Assembly: GCF_019038435.1 (NCBI RefSeq)
Contig: NZ_JAGPOX010000060.1
Location: 1 to 54,724, forward strand
From: Nocardia alni
Lineage (GTDB): Bacteria > Actinomycetota > Actinomycetes > Mycobacteriales > Mycobacteriaceae
Reading direction: 5' to 3'
Length of the DNA: 54,724 nucleotides
Part shown: positions 36,735 to 45,417 of the stretch, in pieces
How positions within the stretch are numbered: position 1 is the first letter of the stretch
Layout of the letters: the number at the start of each line of letters is the position of its first letter
The notes under the pieces: model-generated
What the model was told of the DNA's origin: nothing
What the model saw: only the letters and a program-made list of their open reading frames with translations
Databases searched by the model: none
Translations under genes and position numbers: made by a program

Positions 36735-36745
36735 GCGCGCGCCGA

Positions 36746-37810
36746 TCACTCGATCAGCCGATGCGCCTTCTCGAACAGCTCCAGGGTGATGGCGTGCAGG
36801 AAATCGCCGACCTGGGTGGGCGCCTTGCCGGCGAAGGCACGGGCGTGGGTGCCCTCGAGCACGATGCCGAGTTTGAAGCAGGCCAGCACCGTATACCAGG
36901 TGATATCGCCGAGGTCGCGGTCGGAGAACCGCACGTAGTGGGCGACCATCTCCTCCGGCGTGGGCAGCCCGCCCGCCTCGCCCAGCTTGCCGACCAGCGC
37001 CGCGCCGGTGGTGCCGGGCTCGGGCCGGGTGGCGATCTGCCAGCCCAAGTCCAGCAGCGGATCGCCGATCGTGGACATCTCCCAATCGACCATGGCCGCG
37101 AGCTGTGGGCCGTCGTAGCGGAACATCATGTTGGCCAGATGGCAGTCGCCGTGCAGGATGCCGGGGGTCCATCGGGCGGGGCGGTGCCGGTCGAGCCAGT
37201 CGCCGACCTGCTCGACACCCGGGATGCTGGGCCCGGGATAGCCGTCGTTGGCGGCGTAGGACTCGAGCTCACCGAGCCAGCGCGGGACCTGGCGCTCCAG
37301 GAATCCCTCGGGCTTGCCGTAGTCGTCCAGGCCGAGGGCGCGGTAGTCCACCGCACCGAGACGGGCGATGCCCTCCACCGCCGACAGGCCCATCTGCCTG
37401 CGGACCTCGGGATCACCGGCGTGCAGGGCGGGCAGCTCATTCTGCGGGTTGAATCCGTCGATCGGCTCCATCAGATAGAACACCGCGCCGAGCACCGTCT
37501 CATCGGGGCACGCCGCGATCACCTCGGGCGCGCGGACCCCGGTTCCGGTGAGCGCACCGAGCAGCCTGGCCTCGCGCCGGATCACGTCGTTGCTCTTGGC
37601 GCGCAGATGTTTCGGGCCGCGCCGCAGTACGTAGTCGCGCCCGCCGCGGGTGAATCGCAGCATGATGTTCTGGGTGCCCCCGCCCAGCGGGGCCACGCCC
37701 GTGAACTCGCCGGTGGGCAGTCCCTGCTCATCCATCCACTTGCCCACGATCGCGAAATCCACTACATCGCGATCCACCTCGACCGGTTGCGCCACAGACA
37801 TGACCAACAT
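36746..37810 (-). CDS. APH/choline-kinase-family phosphotransferase (ACAD10-like)
   Basis: The 354-aa kinase-fold protein has the Brenner motif HGDCHLANMMF (catalytic Asp) and the metal-binding VDWEMSTIGDP. The N-terminal LGGGTQNIMLRF is the nucleotide loop. It belongs to the family often paired with acyl-CoA dehydrogenases, thought to phosphorylate hydroxyacyl-CoA, and is not a drug-resistance enzyme in most cases. No acyl-CoA dehydrogenase gene is adjacent. The start may be ATG 37810 or 37801; neither has a strong ribosome binding site. Confidence 0.82.
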   Translation of the reverse strand: MLVMSVAQPVEVDRDVVDFAIVGKWMDEQGLPTGEFTGVAPLGGGTQNIMLRFTRGGRDYVLRRGPKHLRAKSNDVIRREARLLGALTGTGVRAPEVIAACPDETVLGAVFYLMEPIDGFNPQNELPALHAGDPEVRRQMGLSAVEGIARLGAVDYRALGLDDYGKPEGFLERQVPRWLGELESYAANDGYPGPSIPGVEQVGDWLDRHRPARWTPGILHGDCHLANMMFRYDGPQLAAMVDWEMSTIGDPLLDLGWQIATRPEPGTTGAALVGKLGEAGGLPTPEEMVAHYVRFSDRDLGDITWYTVLACFKLGIVLEGTHARAFAGKAPTQVGDFLHAITLELFEKAHRLIE

Positions 37811-37983
37811 TGTGCACCAACCGTCGACAACTGAGGGCAGATGCCTTCAATCTCCACTGTGGCACGGGCCACTCGGCCGCACGACGCGACACCGCGAATA
37901 CGTCGCCGACCGCAGGATTTGCCATGTACGCATGCCTGAGCGCAGCACAGAGGCGCCGCGGCCGGTCGGCTACGGTGAACGCC

Positions 37984-39489
37984 ATGGCAGGGCCGGATCC
38001 ACAGCACACCACGCGCAACCCTGTCCAGTCCTGCCCGGAGCCGGTGCACCTGACCGTGCTGCACGAGACGATCGAGCGCGCGGTGGACACCGAGGCGATC
38101 TTCCTGGCGCTGTACCGCGAGTCGGGGACGGCCTTCTGGCTCGACAGCACGCATGCGGAACCGGGGCTGGACCGGTTCTCCTATCTCGGCGACGCCGCCG
38201 GTCCGCTGGCGGAGGTGGTGCGGTACCGGGTGGGCAGCGGGCGGGTCGAGATCGACCGGCACGACGGACCGCATACCGAACCGGGCACCGTATTCGACTA
38301 CCTGGCAAGTCGTTTGCACCAGAGGCGGATCGAATTCCCCGACGTTCCCTTCGATTTCGCGGGAGGATACGTCGGCTATCTGGGCTACGAGATGAAGGCG
38401 GACTGCGGCGCCCCCGCACGCCATCACGCGCCGACGCCCGACGCGCAGTGGATATTCGCCGATCGGTTGATCGTCGTCGACCATGTCGCTGGGCGCACCC
38501 ATCTGATCGTGCTCTCGGACGCGAAAAACCTTGCGGCAGGGCCTCGGTGGATGGCCGTCGCCCGGGCCGCCCTGGACTCGCTGCCGGCCCGCGGACCGCT
38601 CGCCCGGCTCGATTTCCCCGCCGACGAGCATGCGGTGCGGGCCCACCTCACGCGCGGGCGGGAGCGGTATCTGGCCGATATCGCCGAGATCGACGCGCAG
38701 TTGCGCGCGGGCGAGACGTACGAGGTCACCCTGACCGATGCCGCTCATGTCGATGCCGACTGCGACGGTCTGGAGGTCTATCGCACGCTGCGCCGTTCGA
38801 ATCCGGCCCCCTACGCGGCGTTCCTGCGCTTCGGCGAGCTGGAGATCGCCTGCTCGTCGCCGGAACGATTCCTGCGCATCGATCGCGACCGCATGGTGGA
38901 ATCCAAGCCGATCAAGGGCACCGCGCCACGCGGGAACACCCCGGCCGAGGACGAGTCCCTTTGCCGCGCACTGGAATCGGATCCCAAGACGCGCGCGGAG
39001 AATCTGATGATCGTGGACCTGCTGCGCAACGATCTGGGCCGGGTCTGCGAACTGGGCACGGTGCGCGTGCCCGCGCTCATGCGCACCGAGACGTATACGA
39101 CGATGCACCAGCTGGTGAGCACCATCCGCGGGCGGCTGCGCCCCGACGTGGACGCCGTGGCCTGTCTGCGGGCCTGTTTCCCGGGAGGCTCGATGACCGG
39201 CGCGCCGAAACTGCGCACCATGGACATCATCGATGCGTTGGAGACCGAGGCCCGCGGAATCTATTCGGGCACTATCGGATTCCTCGCGCTCGGCGGCGCG
39301 GCCGACCTCAATATCGTGATCCGCACCGCGGTCCGCCACGACGGCCGCTGGCGCGTCGGCGCGGGCGGTGCGATCGTCCTGGATTCCGATCCGGAGCAGG
39401 AATACCACGAGATGGTTCTGAAGGCCGCTTCCGCCCTGCGGGCGGTCACGCATGTGGCGCGGCAGCAAGCCCCGGCAGGGAGGGCCTGA
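37984..39489 (+). CDS. pabB: Aminodeoxychorismate synthase component I (PabB)
   Basis: The 501-aa chorismate-using enzyme has SKPIKGTAPRG (the PIKGT signature of PabB rather than the PIAGT of TrpE), ENLMIVDLLRNDLGRV and PGGSMTGAPK. It makes 4-amino-4-deoxychorismate for folate (p-aminobenzoate). No glutaminase (PabA) gene is adjacent. ATG 37984 or the GTG 9 nt earlier could be the start. The N-terminal domain (DSTHAEPGLDRFSYLG) is complete, so the enzyme appears functional. Confidence 0.92.
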   Translation: MAGPDPQHTTRNPVQSCPEPVHLTVLHETIERAVDTEAIFLALYRESGTAFWLDSTHAEPGLDRFSYLGDAAGPLAEVVRYRVGSGRVEIDRHDGPHTEPGTVFDYLASRLHQRRIEFPDVPFDFAGGYVGYLGYEMKADCGAPARHHAPTPDAQWIFADRLIVVDHVAGRTHLIVLSDAKNLAAGPRWMAVARAALDSLPARGPLARLDFPADEHAVRAHLTRGRERYLADIAEIDAQLRAGETYEVTLTDAAHVDADCDGLEVYRTLRRSNPAPYAAFLRFGELEIACSSPERFLRIDRDRMVESKPIKGTAPRGNTPAEDESLCRALESDPKTRAENLMIVDLLRNDLGRVCELGTVRVPALMRTETYTTMHQLVSTIRGRLRPDVDAVACLRACFPGGSMTGAPKLRTMDIIDALETEARGIYSGTIGFLALGGAADLNIVIRTAVRHDGRWRVGAGGAIVLDSDPEQEYHEMVLKAASALRAVTHVARQQAPAGRA

Positions 39490-39512
39490 GGGGACAGAAC
39501 TCGCGGCCGTAT

Positions 39513-39554
39513 CGTTCCCGCGTGCCGCTGTGCGCACAGCGGCACGCGGGAACG
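39513..39554. terminator. 42-nt perfect palindrome (20-bp stem) after pabB
   Basis: Positions 39513-39532 pair perfectly with 39535-39554 with only two bases between the arms. It lies 23 bp after the pabB stop, between convergent genes, and is probably a bidirectional terminator. Confidence 0.8.
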
Positions 39555-39567
39555 ACGAAGCGTGAGC

Positions 39568-39600
39568 GGGACGGCTGACGAGTCGTCACGGAGCCGTCCC
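39568..39600 (-). terminator. 9-bp hairpin after the secreted-protein gene
   Basis: GGGACGGCT (39568-39576) pairs with AGCCGTCCC (39592-39600), 20 bp past the end of the leftward gene at 39621. It probably terminates that transcript. Confidence 0.5.
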
Positions 39601-39620
39601 CGCCTCACCGCGCTATCGAA

Positions 39621-39953
39621 TCACCACTGGTGGCAACGCTGGTCGGGGCGTCCCCAGTGGTCGTTCTGGTCATTGTGCCAGTAGCCATGGCGGTCACAGC
39701 GCCAGTCGAGCCCGGGAGGGGTACCGGGATCGCGCCAGCCGGGATGGTTGAACCCGCGCCAGCCCGGGTCGCCACGCCAACCCGGAGGCTGGTGGCCCCA
39801 TCCGGGAGGCGGCATCCACGGTGGCTGCTGATGGACAACACCCGATGATGGACTCGCGGCGGTCGCCGCGGGTGCGGCAGCCACGGTCGGAGCGATCATC
39901 AGGGCACTGATGGCGGCGGCGGCGCACAGGCCACCGAAAATCCTCTGCCTCAC
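39621..39953 (-). CDS. Small secreted Trp/His/Pro/Gly-rich protein
   Basis: The 110-aa protein has a signal peptide (RQRIFGG, then a hydrophobic stretch, cleavage near APTVAAAPA). The mature part is rich in Trp, His, Pro and Gly (PPPGWGHQPPGWRGDPGW, HGYWHNDQNDHWG) with two cysteines (RCDRHG, QRCHQW) and no other domain. GTG 39953 has GAGAGGA upstream. The His/Trp repeats could bind metal or cell-wall glycan, but that is a guess. No family recognised. Confidence 0.75.
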   Translation of the reverse strand: MRQRIFGGLCAAAAISALMIAPTVAAAPAATAASPSSGVVHQQPPWMPPPGWGHQPPGWRGDPGWRGFNHPGWRDPGTPPGLDWRCDRHGYWHNDQNDHWGRPDQRCHQW

Positions 39954-40189
39954 AGTGTGATCCTCTCGTATCCAATCTCTGCATCGATACCGATGCCGGG
40001 CCGAGGCTACCCGGATCGGCCGATCCGGGCTCCCGATTCCGACCGGCAAACCCGACTCCGACCGGTTGGCATGCCGTCTCCGGCTGCGGCGATCGCCGAA
40101 TCGGCGCCGGACAACGACGAGTTCGGGGACGGGAGGCAACGGGCTCGCAGCATTCGGTGTCGGTGCCGGCTGGCATAGTTCGCACTACG

Positions 40190-41917
40190 ATGACTCACAC
40201 CGAGGATGGCGCGACGCCGGTACCGACTTCGCTGCTCACCGTGACGCTTTCGTGGCGTTCGGCGCACGCGCTGGACGCTCATGCGCTGCTGCTGGCGGTC
40301 GACGACCGTGTCCGGTCGCCGCGCGACGCGGTGTATTTCGGCGCGCCCCGGCATCCCTCCCAGGCGGTGACGCTGGATCAGCGGCCCCAACCGCAGACTG
40401 CCCGGCTGGCAGTCTCGCTGCCGCGCACCGAGTCCGACGTGGAGCGCATCGTGCTGTGCGCATCCCTTCGGGAAGACGCGGGCGGGCGGGCGAGGCGAGA
40501 AACGCTGCACGACATCGCGGATCTGACGGTCGAAGTCCAGGACGTCGCCGGGCTGGTGGCCCGATGCACTGCCCCTACCCGGGCAGACGACCCTTCGAGG
40601 ACGGATGCGATCCACCCGGCGGACGACGGTGAGCAGTCCGGGGTACGGGTGACGGCCCTGGCGGAATTCCTCCACAGACAGGACCGCTGGTGGTTTCGCC
40701 CTCTCGGGACGACCTGGGCCGAACTCACCGAGATGTTCGCGGATTTCGGCGTCGAGGCACAGGACGCCGGGCACGCGGACAGAGACCGGCTGTCACTGCG
40801 GCGCAGTGATTTACGCGATGTCGAGGACGAATGGCGCACGACCGCACCGGCGGATCCCGACCTCGCCGACTGGCATCTGCGGGGAGAGTCACTGCGCTGG
40901 TGGAACGGCACGCGCTGGACGGATGAATCCGCACCCCCACCACCAGCGCAGGATGCGCGCGTCTGCCCGCACTGCGGCAGGAGGCGGGGCTGGCGGGTCA
41001 TCGGTTCCCCCGCGCCGTGCCGGACATGCACCGCCGAGATCGAGGAATATCTGAGCGGCTGGAAGGCCCGGGCCTGGCGGGTGCTGACAGGGTCGGGGCC
41101 GCGCGGCGAGGCATGGGCCGAGCTGTGGACCGCGCTGCGCTACCGCCATATCCCTGTCGATACCGGCCGCGCCGCGCTGCGCGGGCCCGGTATGGCGTAT
41201 GTGGAGCGACTGGCCGCGTTCACCGAGGCCGATGGCGAGCTCACCCAGGAAGACCTGGGCGATTTCGAGGACACCATCACGGCGCTGAGCCTGGCCGGTC
41301 CGTTGGTCCAGGAACTGCGCCGGCGCATGCATCGCGCTCGCACGCTGTCCCGGTTGCGCTCCGGGGAGCTACCGCTGGTGCCGGTGGCCGGACTGCATCT
41401 GGATCCCGAGGAACGGGTGCATCTGGATGTCGCGGCGACCCGCCTGCGCGTGCTCGCCCGCGGTGAGCATCGGTCCGACGGGCGGCTGATCTGCTCGAAC
41501 AAGAAGTTGCGGTTCGTCGGGGCGGAGGCCGGCGTCGATATGCCGTGGACGCGTGTGGTTTCCGTCTCCACCGACAACACGGTGGAGGGCCTCGTCGTCC
41601 TTTCCACCACCTCGGCGCGCGGCGGAGCCGAGTTCGAGGTCGACGACCCGGATCTGGTGGCCGCGGTCCTGGAGGGCGCGCTGCGCGTCGCCAAGCGGCT
41701 GTCCCTGGCTCCGGGCCGCCGCGACAGCCGCACGATCTCGCCGGAGATCAAGGCGCAGGTGTGGCGGCGCGACGGCGGCGCATGCATCGAATGCGGTGCG
41801 ACCCACTATCTGGAATTCGACCACATCATCCCGCTCAGCCGGGGCGGGGCGACGAGCGCGGGCAATCTGCAGATCCTGTGCCGCTCCTGCAACCGCACCA
41901 AGGGATCGCGGATCTGA
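40190..41917 (+). CDS. TerD-like / DUF2510 / zinc-ribbon / PH-like / HNH endonuclease fusion
   Basis: The 575-aa protein has five recognisable parts: a divergent TerD-like domain (residues 10-185; ALDAHALLLAVDD, AVYFGAP) in which the usual calcium-binding TG-DDE loop is not apparent; a DUF2510 Trp-rich motif (LRWWNGTRWTD, about 228-250); a CPHCG/CRTC zinc ribbon (about 259-279); a GRAM/PH-like domain (about 395-503, LICSNKKLRF, MPWTRVVSVS); and a C-terminal HNH nuclease (about 520-575; CIECG, LEFDHIIPLSRGG, NLQILCRSCNRTKG), with the zinc-binding Cys pairs and catalytic His intact. It is probably a nucleic-acid-cutting stress or defence protein. Start ATG 40190. Confidence 0.8.
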   Translation: MTHTEDGATPVPTSLLTVTLSWRSAHALDAHALLLAVDDRVRSPRDAVYFGAPRHPSQAVTLDQRPQPQTARLAVSLPRTESDVERIVLCASLREDAGGRARRETLHDIADLTVEVQDVAGLVARCTAPTRADDPSRTDAIHPADDGEQSGVRVTALAEFLHRQDRWWFRPLGTTWAELTEMFADFGVEAQDAGHADRDRLSLRRSDLRDVEDEWRTTAPADPDLADWHLRGESLRWWNGTRWTDESAPPPPAQDARVCPHCGRRRGWRVIGSPAPCRTCTAEIEEYLSGWKARAWRVLTGSGPRGEAWAELWTALRYRHIPVDTGRAALRGPGMAYVERLAAFTEADGELTQEDLGDFEDTITALSLAGPLVQELRRRMHRARTLSRLRSGELPLVPVAGLHLDPEERVHLDVAATRLRVLARGEHRSDGRLICSNKKLRFVGAEAGVDMPWTRVVSVSTDNTVEGLVVLSTTSARGGAEFEVDDPDLVAAVLEGALRVAKRLSLAPGRRDSRTISPEIKAQVWRRDGGACIECGATHYLEFDHIIPLSRGGATSAGNLQILCRSCNRTKGSRI

Positions 41918-41926
41918 CGCCGACCA

Positions 41927-42694
41927 CTACCGGGGCGGCCCCCATGCCGAGGGCACCGGGAACGGCAGCGGCACCCCGAGCACCGAGCCCTTCAGCGCGC
42001 CCAGCACATCGGAGGTCTGATCCTGCGGGCTGCCGTCGGTCTGGGCGGCCACGGTGAAGCCGGGACCGTAGGACGCCGAGGCGACCTGCTGCGGGCCGTA
42101 ATCGGACCAGCCCCACTTGCTCCCGATCACACCCGGCAGGTGCGCGGTGCCCCAGTTCTGGTGGGTGCCGTCGGCGGCGACCGGAGCGGCCTGAGCCATC
42201 CAGCCGAGGATGGGCGAGCCCGGGTCGGTGCGCTGTTTATCGTCCAGGAATGCGGTCAGATCCGCGGCGCTGGTGTACGAACTGCCCCAGTCGACACCGG
42301 AGTGGGTCGCGGGCAGGTGGTACTGAGCAGCGGTCGCGTCGATCGAGTTCGGGTACTTGGCGTACAGGACGTCGGCCGCCGAGTCGTCGGAGTAGCGGAT
42401 CATCCGCTCCCCCAGCTGGCGGTCCTGCGCGGAGCCGTCGCCGTGGTGCAGCGCGTAGTCGACGATGTACAGCTTGACCATCGACAGGCCCGCGCGGGAC
42501 TGGGTGTCGTTGGGCGTGCCCCACTGCATACCCAGCACATCCACCCGCAACGAGATCGAGGTCCGGCCCGGGACTCCGTTGATCGATGAGTCGATCGGCG
42601 CCGTATTCGGCACCGGCGGATCCGCCCACGCCGGCGCGGCGAACAGACAGGCCCCCGTCGCGAAAACCCCCACTACGGCCATGCGACATCCCAT
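41927..42694 (-). CDS. Secreted class A beta-lactamase-fold protein with altered motifs
   Basis: The 255-aa exported protein has a signal peptide (to about residue 24, PAWADPP) and a class A-like order of motifs: Ser71-Met-Val-Lys74, Ser102-Asp-Asp (in place of SDN) and Lys193-Trp-Gly (in place of KTG). The altered third motif makes true beta-lactamase activity doubtful; a D,D-peptidase or esterase role, or a non-catalytic one, is possible. GAGGAGG lies 5 nt before the ATG at 42694. It ends 10 bp after the convergent fusion gene. Confidence 0.75.
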   Translation of the reverse strand: MGCRMAVVGVFATGACLFAAPAWADPPVPNTAPIDSSINGVPGRTSISLRVDVLGMQWGTPNDTQSRAGLSMVKLYIVDYALHHGDGSAQDRQLGERMIRYSDDSAADVLYAKYPNSIDATAAQYHLPATHSGVDWGSSYTSAADLTAFLDDKQRTDPGSPILGWMAQAAPVAADGTHQNWGTAHLPGVIGSKWGWSDYGPQQVASASYGPGFTVAAQTDGSPQDQTSDVLGALKGSVLGVPLPFPVPSAWGPPR

Positions 42695-43051
42695 GACAAC
42701 CTCCTCGATCCCTCATGCCTCCGCCGCGCTGCGACATGCGCCGCGCGCCCTGTGTCGACGGATCGCTCGCTCATATGACTCGACAGCTGGTCGGATGCTA
42801 GATATTTGCTACGCTACGGCGGCGTGGCAGCTTGACAAAGAGTCGACGCCATACTGTGACCGAATGCACCGATGTGGCGGTCCGGCTGTCACCGCGTGCG
42901 AACAAAGGACGAGGTCGTCGACGAGGACGAGCCGTGCGCTCGACCCGTCGTGATCTAGCTTATCGCGGAAGCGCTTGCAGCGGTGACAGTTTCGAGCATC
43001 AAGGAAAGACGGCGTGAAGTCGGTGAGCCGCATCGCGTCGACCAGGCAAGA
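42695..43051. other. Intergenic region, no supported gene
   Basis: A short basic ORF (TTG 42832 to 43017, 61 aa, RGRRRGRAVRS) is present but has no ribosome binding site and no family features. The region should hold the promoter of the secreted beta-lactamase-fold gene. No terminator was recognised after the hydrolase gene. Confidence 0.4.
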
Positions 43052-43882
43052 TCAACCCGCCAAGGCCGAGGCGGTCGCGGCGGAAATCGCGGCGGTGACA
43101 GTTTCGGGCGCCTCCAGCATCACCAGGTGGCCGCATCGAGGCAGCGTGATGGCGCGCACCGGGGCCAGGGTCTCGTTGAGGCGAGCTCCGGCCGCCGGAG
43201 ACAGGATTCGGTTGTTCGCACCCCAGATGGTGACGATCGGAGGGAATTGCGGGCCCGGGCGGAACTCGTCCAGTTCGGCCAGGCGCGGCAGATCGCGCGC
43301 GAGGGCGACGGTGGGCAGTAGGCGCCGCCGGTCGGCCCAGCGCCGATCCAGCCCGGCGAAGATCCCGTCGTCCATCTCACGGCCGCGGGGTCCGAGCTGC
43401 TCGCGGACGACCAGGCGCGCGGCTGGGCCGGGCAGGCGCACGGCACCGGCCAGTCCGTCCAGCGACAGATGCCGGGCCGCGCGAGCGGCCCAGCCGGTCG
43501 GGGTGGGCCGCAGGGTCGCGGCGGTCAGCGGGCTCGACAGCACCAGCGTGCGCACGCGCCGCGGATTGGCGCGGGCGTACAGCAGCGACAGCGCGCTGCC
43601 GAAACAGTGCCCCACCAAGGTGATATCGCGCAGGCCGCGGTCATCCACGAATTCGGAGACAAGTCGCAGATAGTTCGCGACGGTGTATCCCGAGTCGGGA
43701 ATACCGGATTCGCCGAAACCGAACAGATCCAGGGAGTAGACGCGATGCGTGGCCTGCAAAGCGCGGAACTGCTGCGACCAGATGGTCCGATCACCACCGA
43801 TGTTGTGCAGAAACAGAATCGGCGCCCCGGAGCCCGCCTGCTCGAACGCGACGGGCACGCCGTGGTAATCGAACACCGGCAT
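43052..43882 (-). CDS. Alpha/beta hydrolase with Cys nucleophile
   Basis: The 276-aa protein has an alpha/beta hydrolase fold with FLHNIGGDRTIW (oxyanion), LFGFGES, the nucleophile elbow GHCFGS (Cys93 in place of Ser or Asp), GANNRIL (Asn224 in the usual Asp position) and the catalytic GH (His252). It is close to the nlt operon on the same strand, about 210 bp after nltD. It is not OleB-like: OleB-type beta-lactone decarboxylases use an Asp nucleophile. ATG 43882 has GAGGAG upstream. The substrate is unknown; thioester or lactone hydrolysis would fit a Cys nucleophile (inference). Confidence 0.78.
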   Translation of the reverse strand: MPVFDYHGVPVAFEQAGSGAPILFLHNIGGDRTIWSQQFRALQATHRVYSLDLFGFGESGIPDSGYTVANYLRLVSEFVDDRGLRDITLVGHCFGSALSLLYARANPRRVRTLVLSSPLTAATLRPTPTGWAARAARHLSLDGLAGAVRLPGPAARLVVREQLGPRGREMDDGIFAGLDRRWADRRRLLPTVALARDLPRLAELDEFRPGPQFPPIVTIWGANNRILSPAAGARLNETLAPVRAITLPRCGHLVMLEAPETVTAAISAATASALAG

Positions 43883-44092
43883 CGGGCGCTCTCCTCGTTG
43901 AGTGCGTTCTGCATGCCCTTGTGGCTGCATCGCCTGCCCGGACGGAACGATCCTCGATCATCCCTGGATCTGGGCTCTGCCTCCATAGTAACCGGTACTC
44001 GGCGTAACACAAGTCGCGGCGGAACGGACCGAACTCCCTGGTCAACGCGCCATTACTGCAAGACTCACAACATCATTGCTGCGACGCTCACG

Positions 44093-45121
44093 TCATCCCG
44101 GTATATCTTCGGCCACTCGCGCCCGCAGCCAGTCCTTCAGCGCGGCCATTCCAGTGTCCCGATCGATCACCGGTCGGTAACCGAAATCGCGGACGGCAGC
44201 GGACGTGTCGTAGGTACCGCTGCGGGTCATCACCGCGACCGTGTAGCGCGACAGCGGAGGCGACCAGCGCTCGGCGAGATACGGTATGCGCCGCAGGGTT
44301 TCGATGCCCGTGACGATCGCCTCGACCAGGCGGGGATCAGGATGGCGGCGCGGTGGTGCGTAACCGAGATCTGCGATGACCTGCGCGAGAAACTCCCAGA
44401 CGTTCGTGCGCTCGGCGTCGGCGACGAAATACGCCTTCCCGCCGACGCTTTCCGACCGCGCGGCCAGTACGCAGGCCTCGACGATATTGTCGACATGGCA
44501 CAGCGAGGCGTAGACGTCGCGGCCGAACGACAGGTCCGGCAGTGTGCCCGCCCGAGCACGGTCCAGCAACCGCACGATCGGCCCGGATCGATCCCCAACG
44601 CCCCAGATCGCCCGAGGTCGCAGTGCGCAGGTGGTGAAATCCGCTGTGTCGGCGGCAAGAACCAGCCGTTCGGCGGCGGCCTTGGTCTCGCAGTAGTGGT
44701 TGAGGTAGTGGCGTGGGAAAGGCGTCGACTCATCGATGTCGATCTGATCGCCGCCGTCCCGGTCCATCAAGGCGCTGGGGCTGGAGATGAAAACGAACCG
44801 TGACGCCCCGCCGTTGCGGGCGGCGCTCACCAATCGCTCGGTCGCCCGGACGTTCTGCGTCCAGAACTGCTGCCGGGTCCCCCGCTCGTCCACCCGTGCG
44901 GCACTGTGGAATACGACATCGACACCGGTGGCCGCGCGCTCGAGCGACGATTCGTCGCCCAGATCGCCGGTGATCACCCGCACACGATCGATCACCTCGC
45001 GCAGATCGCTCAGATCGCTGCTGGGCCGCACCAGGATCGCGACCTCATCGCCTTCTCGCACGAGGCGGCGCACCAGTGCGCCGCCGAGAAATCCTGACGC
45101 CCCCGTGACCAGGCTTCGCAT
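44093..45121 (-). CDS. nltD: NltD/OleD-like NAD(P)-dependent 2-alkyl-3-oxoacid reductase
   Basis: The 342-aa extended short-chain dehydrogenase (3beta-HSD type) has the nucleotide motif TGASGFLGG near the N-terminus and the catalytic YxxxK as YCETK (with FISSPSAL before it). In olefin and beta-lactone pathways OleD/NltD reduces the 2-alkyl-3-ketoacid made by OleA to the beta-hydroxy acid. ATG 45121 has GGAGGT upstream. It starts 2 bp after the small membrane protein gene, in one operon with nltC. The assignment rests on the cluster; the fold alone could fit other sterol-type reductases. Confidence 0.82.
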   Translation of the reverse strand: MRSLVTGASGFLGGALVRRLVREGDEVAILVRPSSDLSDLREVIDRVRVITGDLGDESSLERAATGVDVVFHSAARVDERGTRQQFWTQNVRATERLVSAARNGGASRFVFISSPSALMDRDGGDQIDIDESTPFPRHYLNHYCETKAAAERLVLAADTADFTTCALRPRAIWGVGDRSGPIVRLLDRARAGTLPDLSFGRDVYASLCHVDNIVEACVLAARSESVGGKAYFVADAERTNVWEFLAQVIADLGYAPPRRHPDPRLVEAIVTGIETLRRIPYLAERWSPPLSRYTVAVMTRSGTYDTSAAVRDFGYRPVIDRDTGMAALKDWLRARVAEDIPG

Positions 45122-45123
45122 CC

Positions 45124-45417
45124 TCACACCTCCGTGCGGTGGATACCGGTGCGCCACCAGGTCAATCCGAAGATCTGCGTCATGACCGCGGTACGCACGC
45201 GCGAGCGGCTGGCGAGTTCGTCCGCCGCGAGGGCCATGGGGATCTGGGCGGCGTGGCCGACGGTGCTCAGCAGCGCATCGGCCCACCAGACCACCCGCAA
45301 TATCCGGCTGGAGGGTGCGTGGCCCAGCAGCGCCGCGATCAGCCCGGCCAGCAGATACAGCCAGCCGAGCACCGGGACGGCGCGCAGTACAGCGGTTTTC
45401 ACCGCATCGACATTCAT
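45124..45417 (-). CDS. Small membrane protein encoded between nltC and nltD
   Basis: The 97-aa protein has two clear hydrophobic helices (about residues 14-32, VPVLGWLYLLAGLIAALLG, and about 38-62, with VVWWADALLSTVGHAAQI) and a third weaker one ending in IFGLTWWRTG. Its ATG overlaps the nltC stop by 4 bp (ATGA), and it ends 2 bp before nltD, so it is translationally coupled to the pathway genes. I do not recognise a family. It could anchor the enzymes or help handle the very hydrophobic lactone (inference). Confidence 0.75.
   Translation of the reverse strand: MNVDAVKTAVLRAVPVLGWLYLLAGLIAALLGHAPSSRILRVVWWADALLSTVGHAAQIPMALAADELASRSRVRTAVMTQIFGLTWWRTGIHRTEV

Noticed and set aside
35261..37834. 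Long plus-strand ORF (857 aa) over the lipase and phosphotransferase genes
   Set aside because: Shadow frame of two well-supported genes on both strands; Arg/Gly/Ala-rich with no motif.
42832..43017. Short basic ORF between the beta-lactamase-fold gene and the hydrolase gene
   Set aside because: No ribosome binding site, no conserved motif and low-complexity Arg content.
43052..43882. The hydrolase as an OleB-type beta-lactone decarboxylase
   Set aside because: OleB uses an Asp nucleophile of the haloalkane dehalogenase type; here the elbow is GHCFGS.
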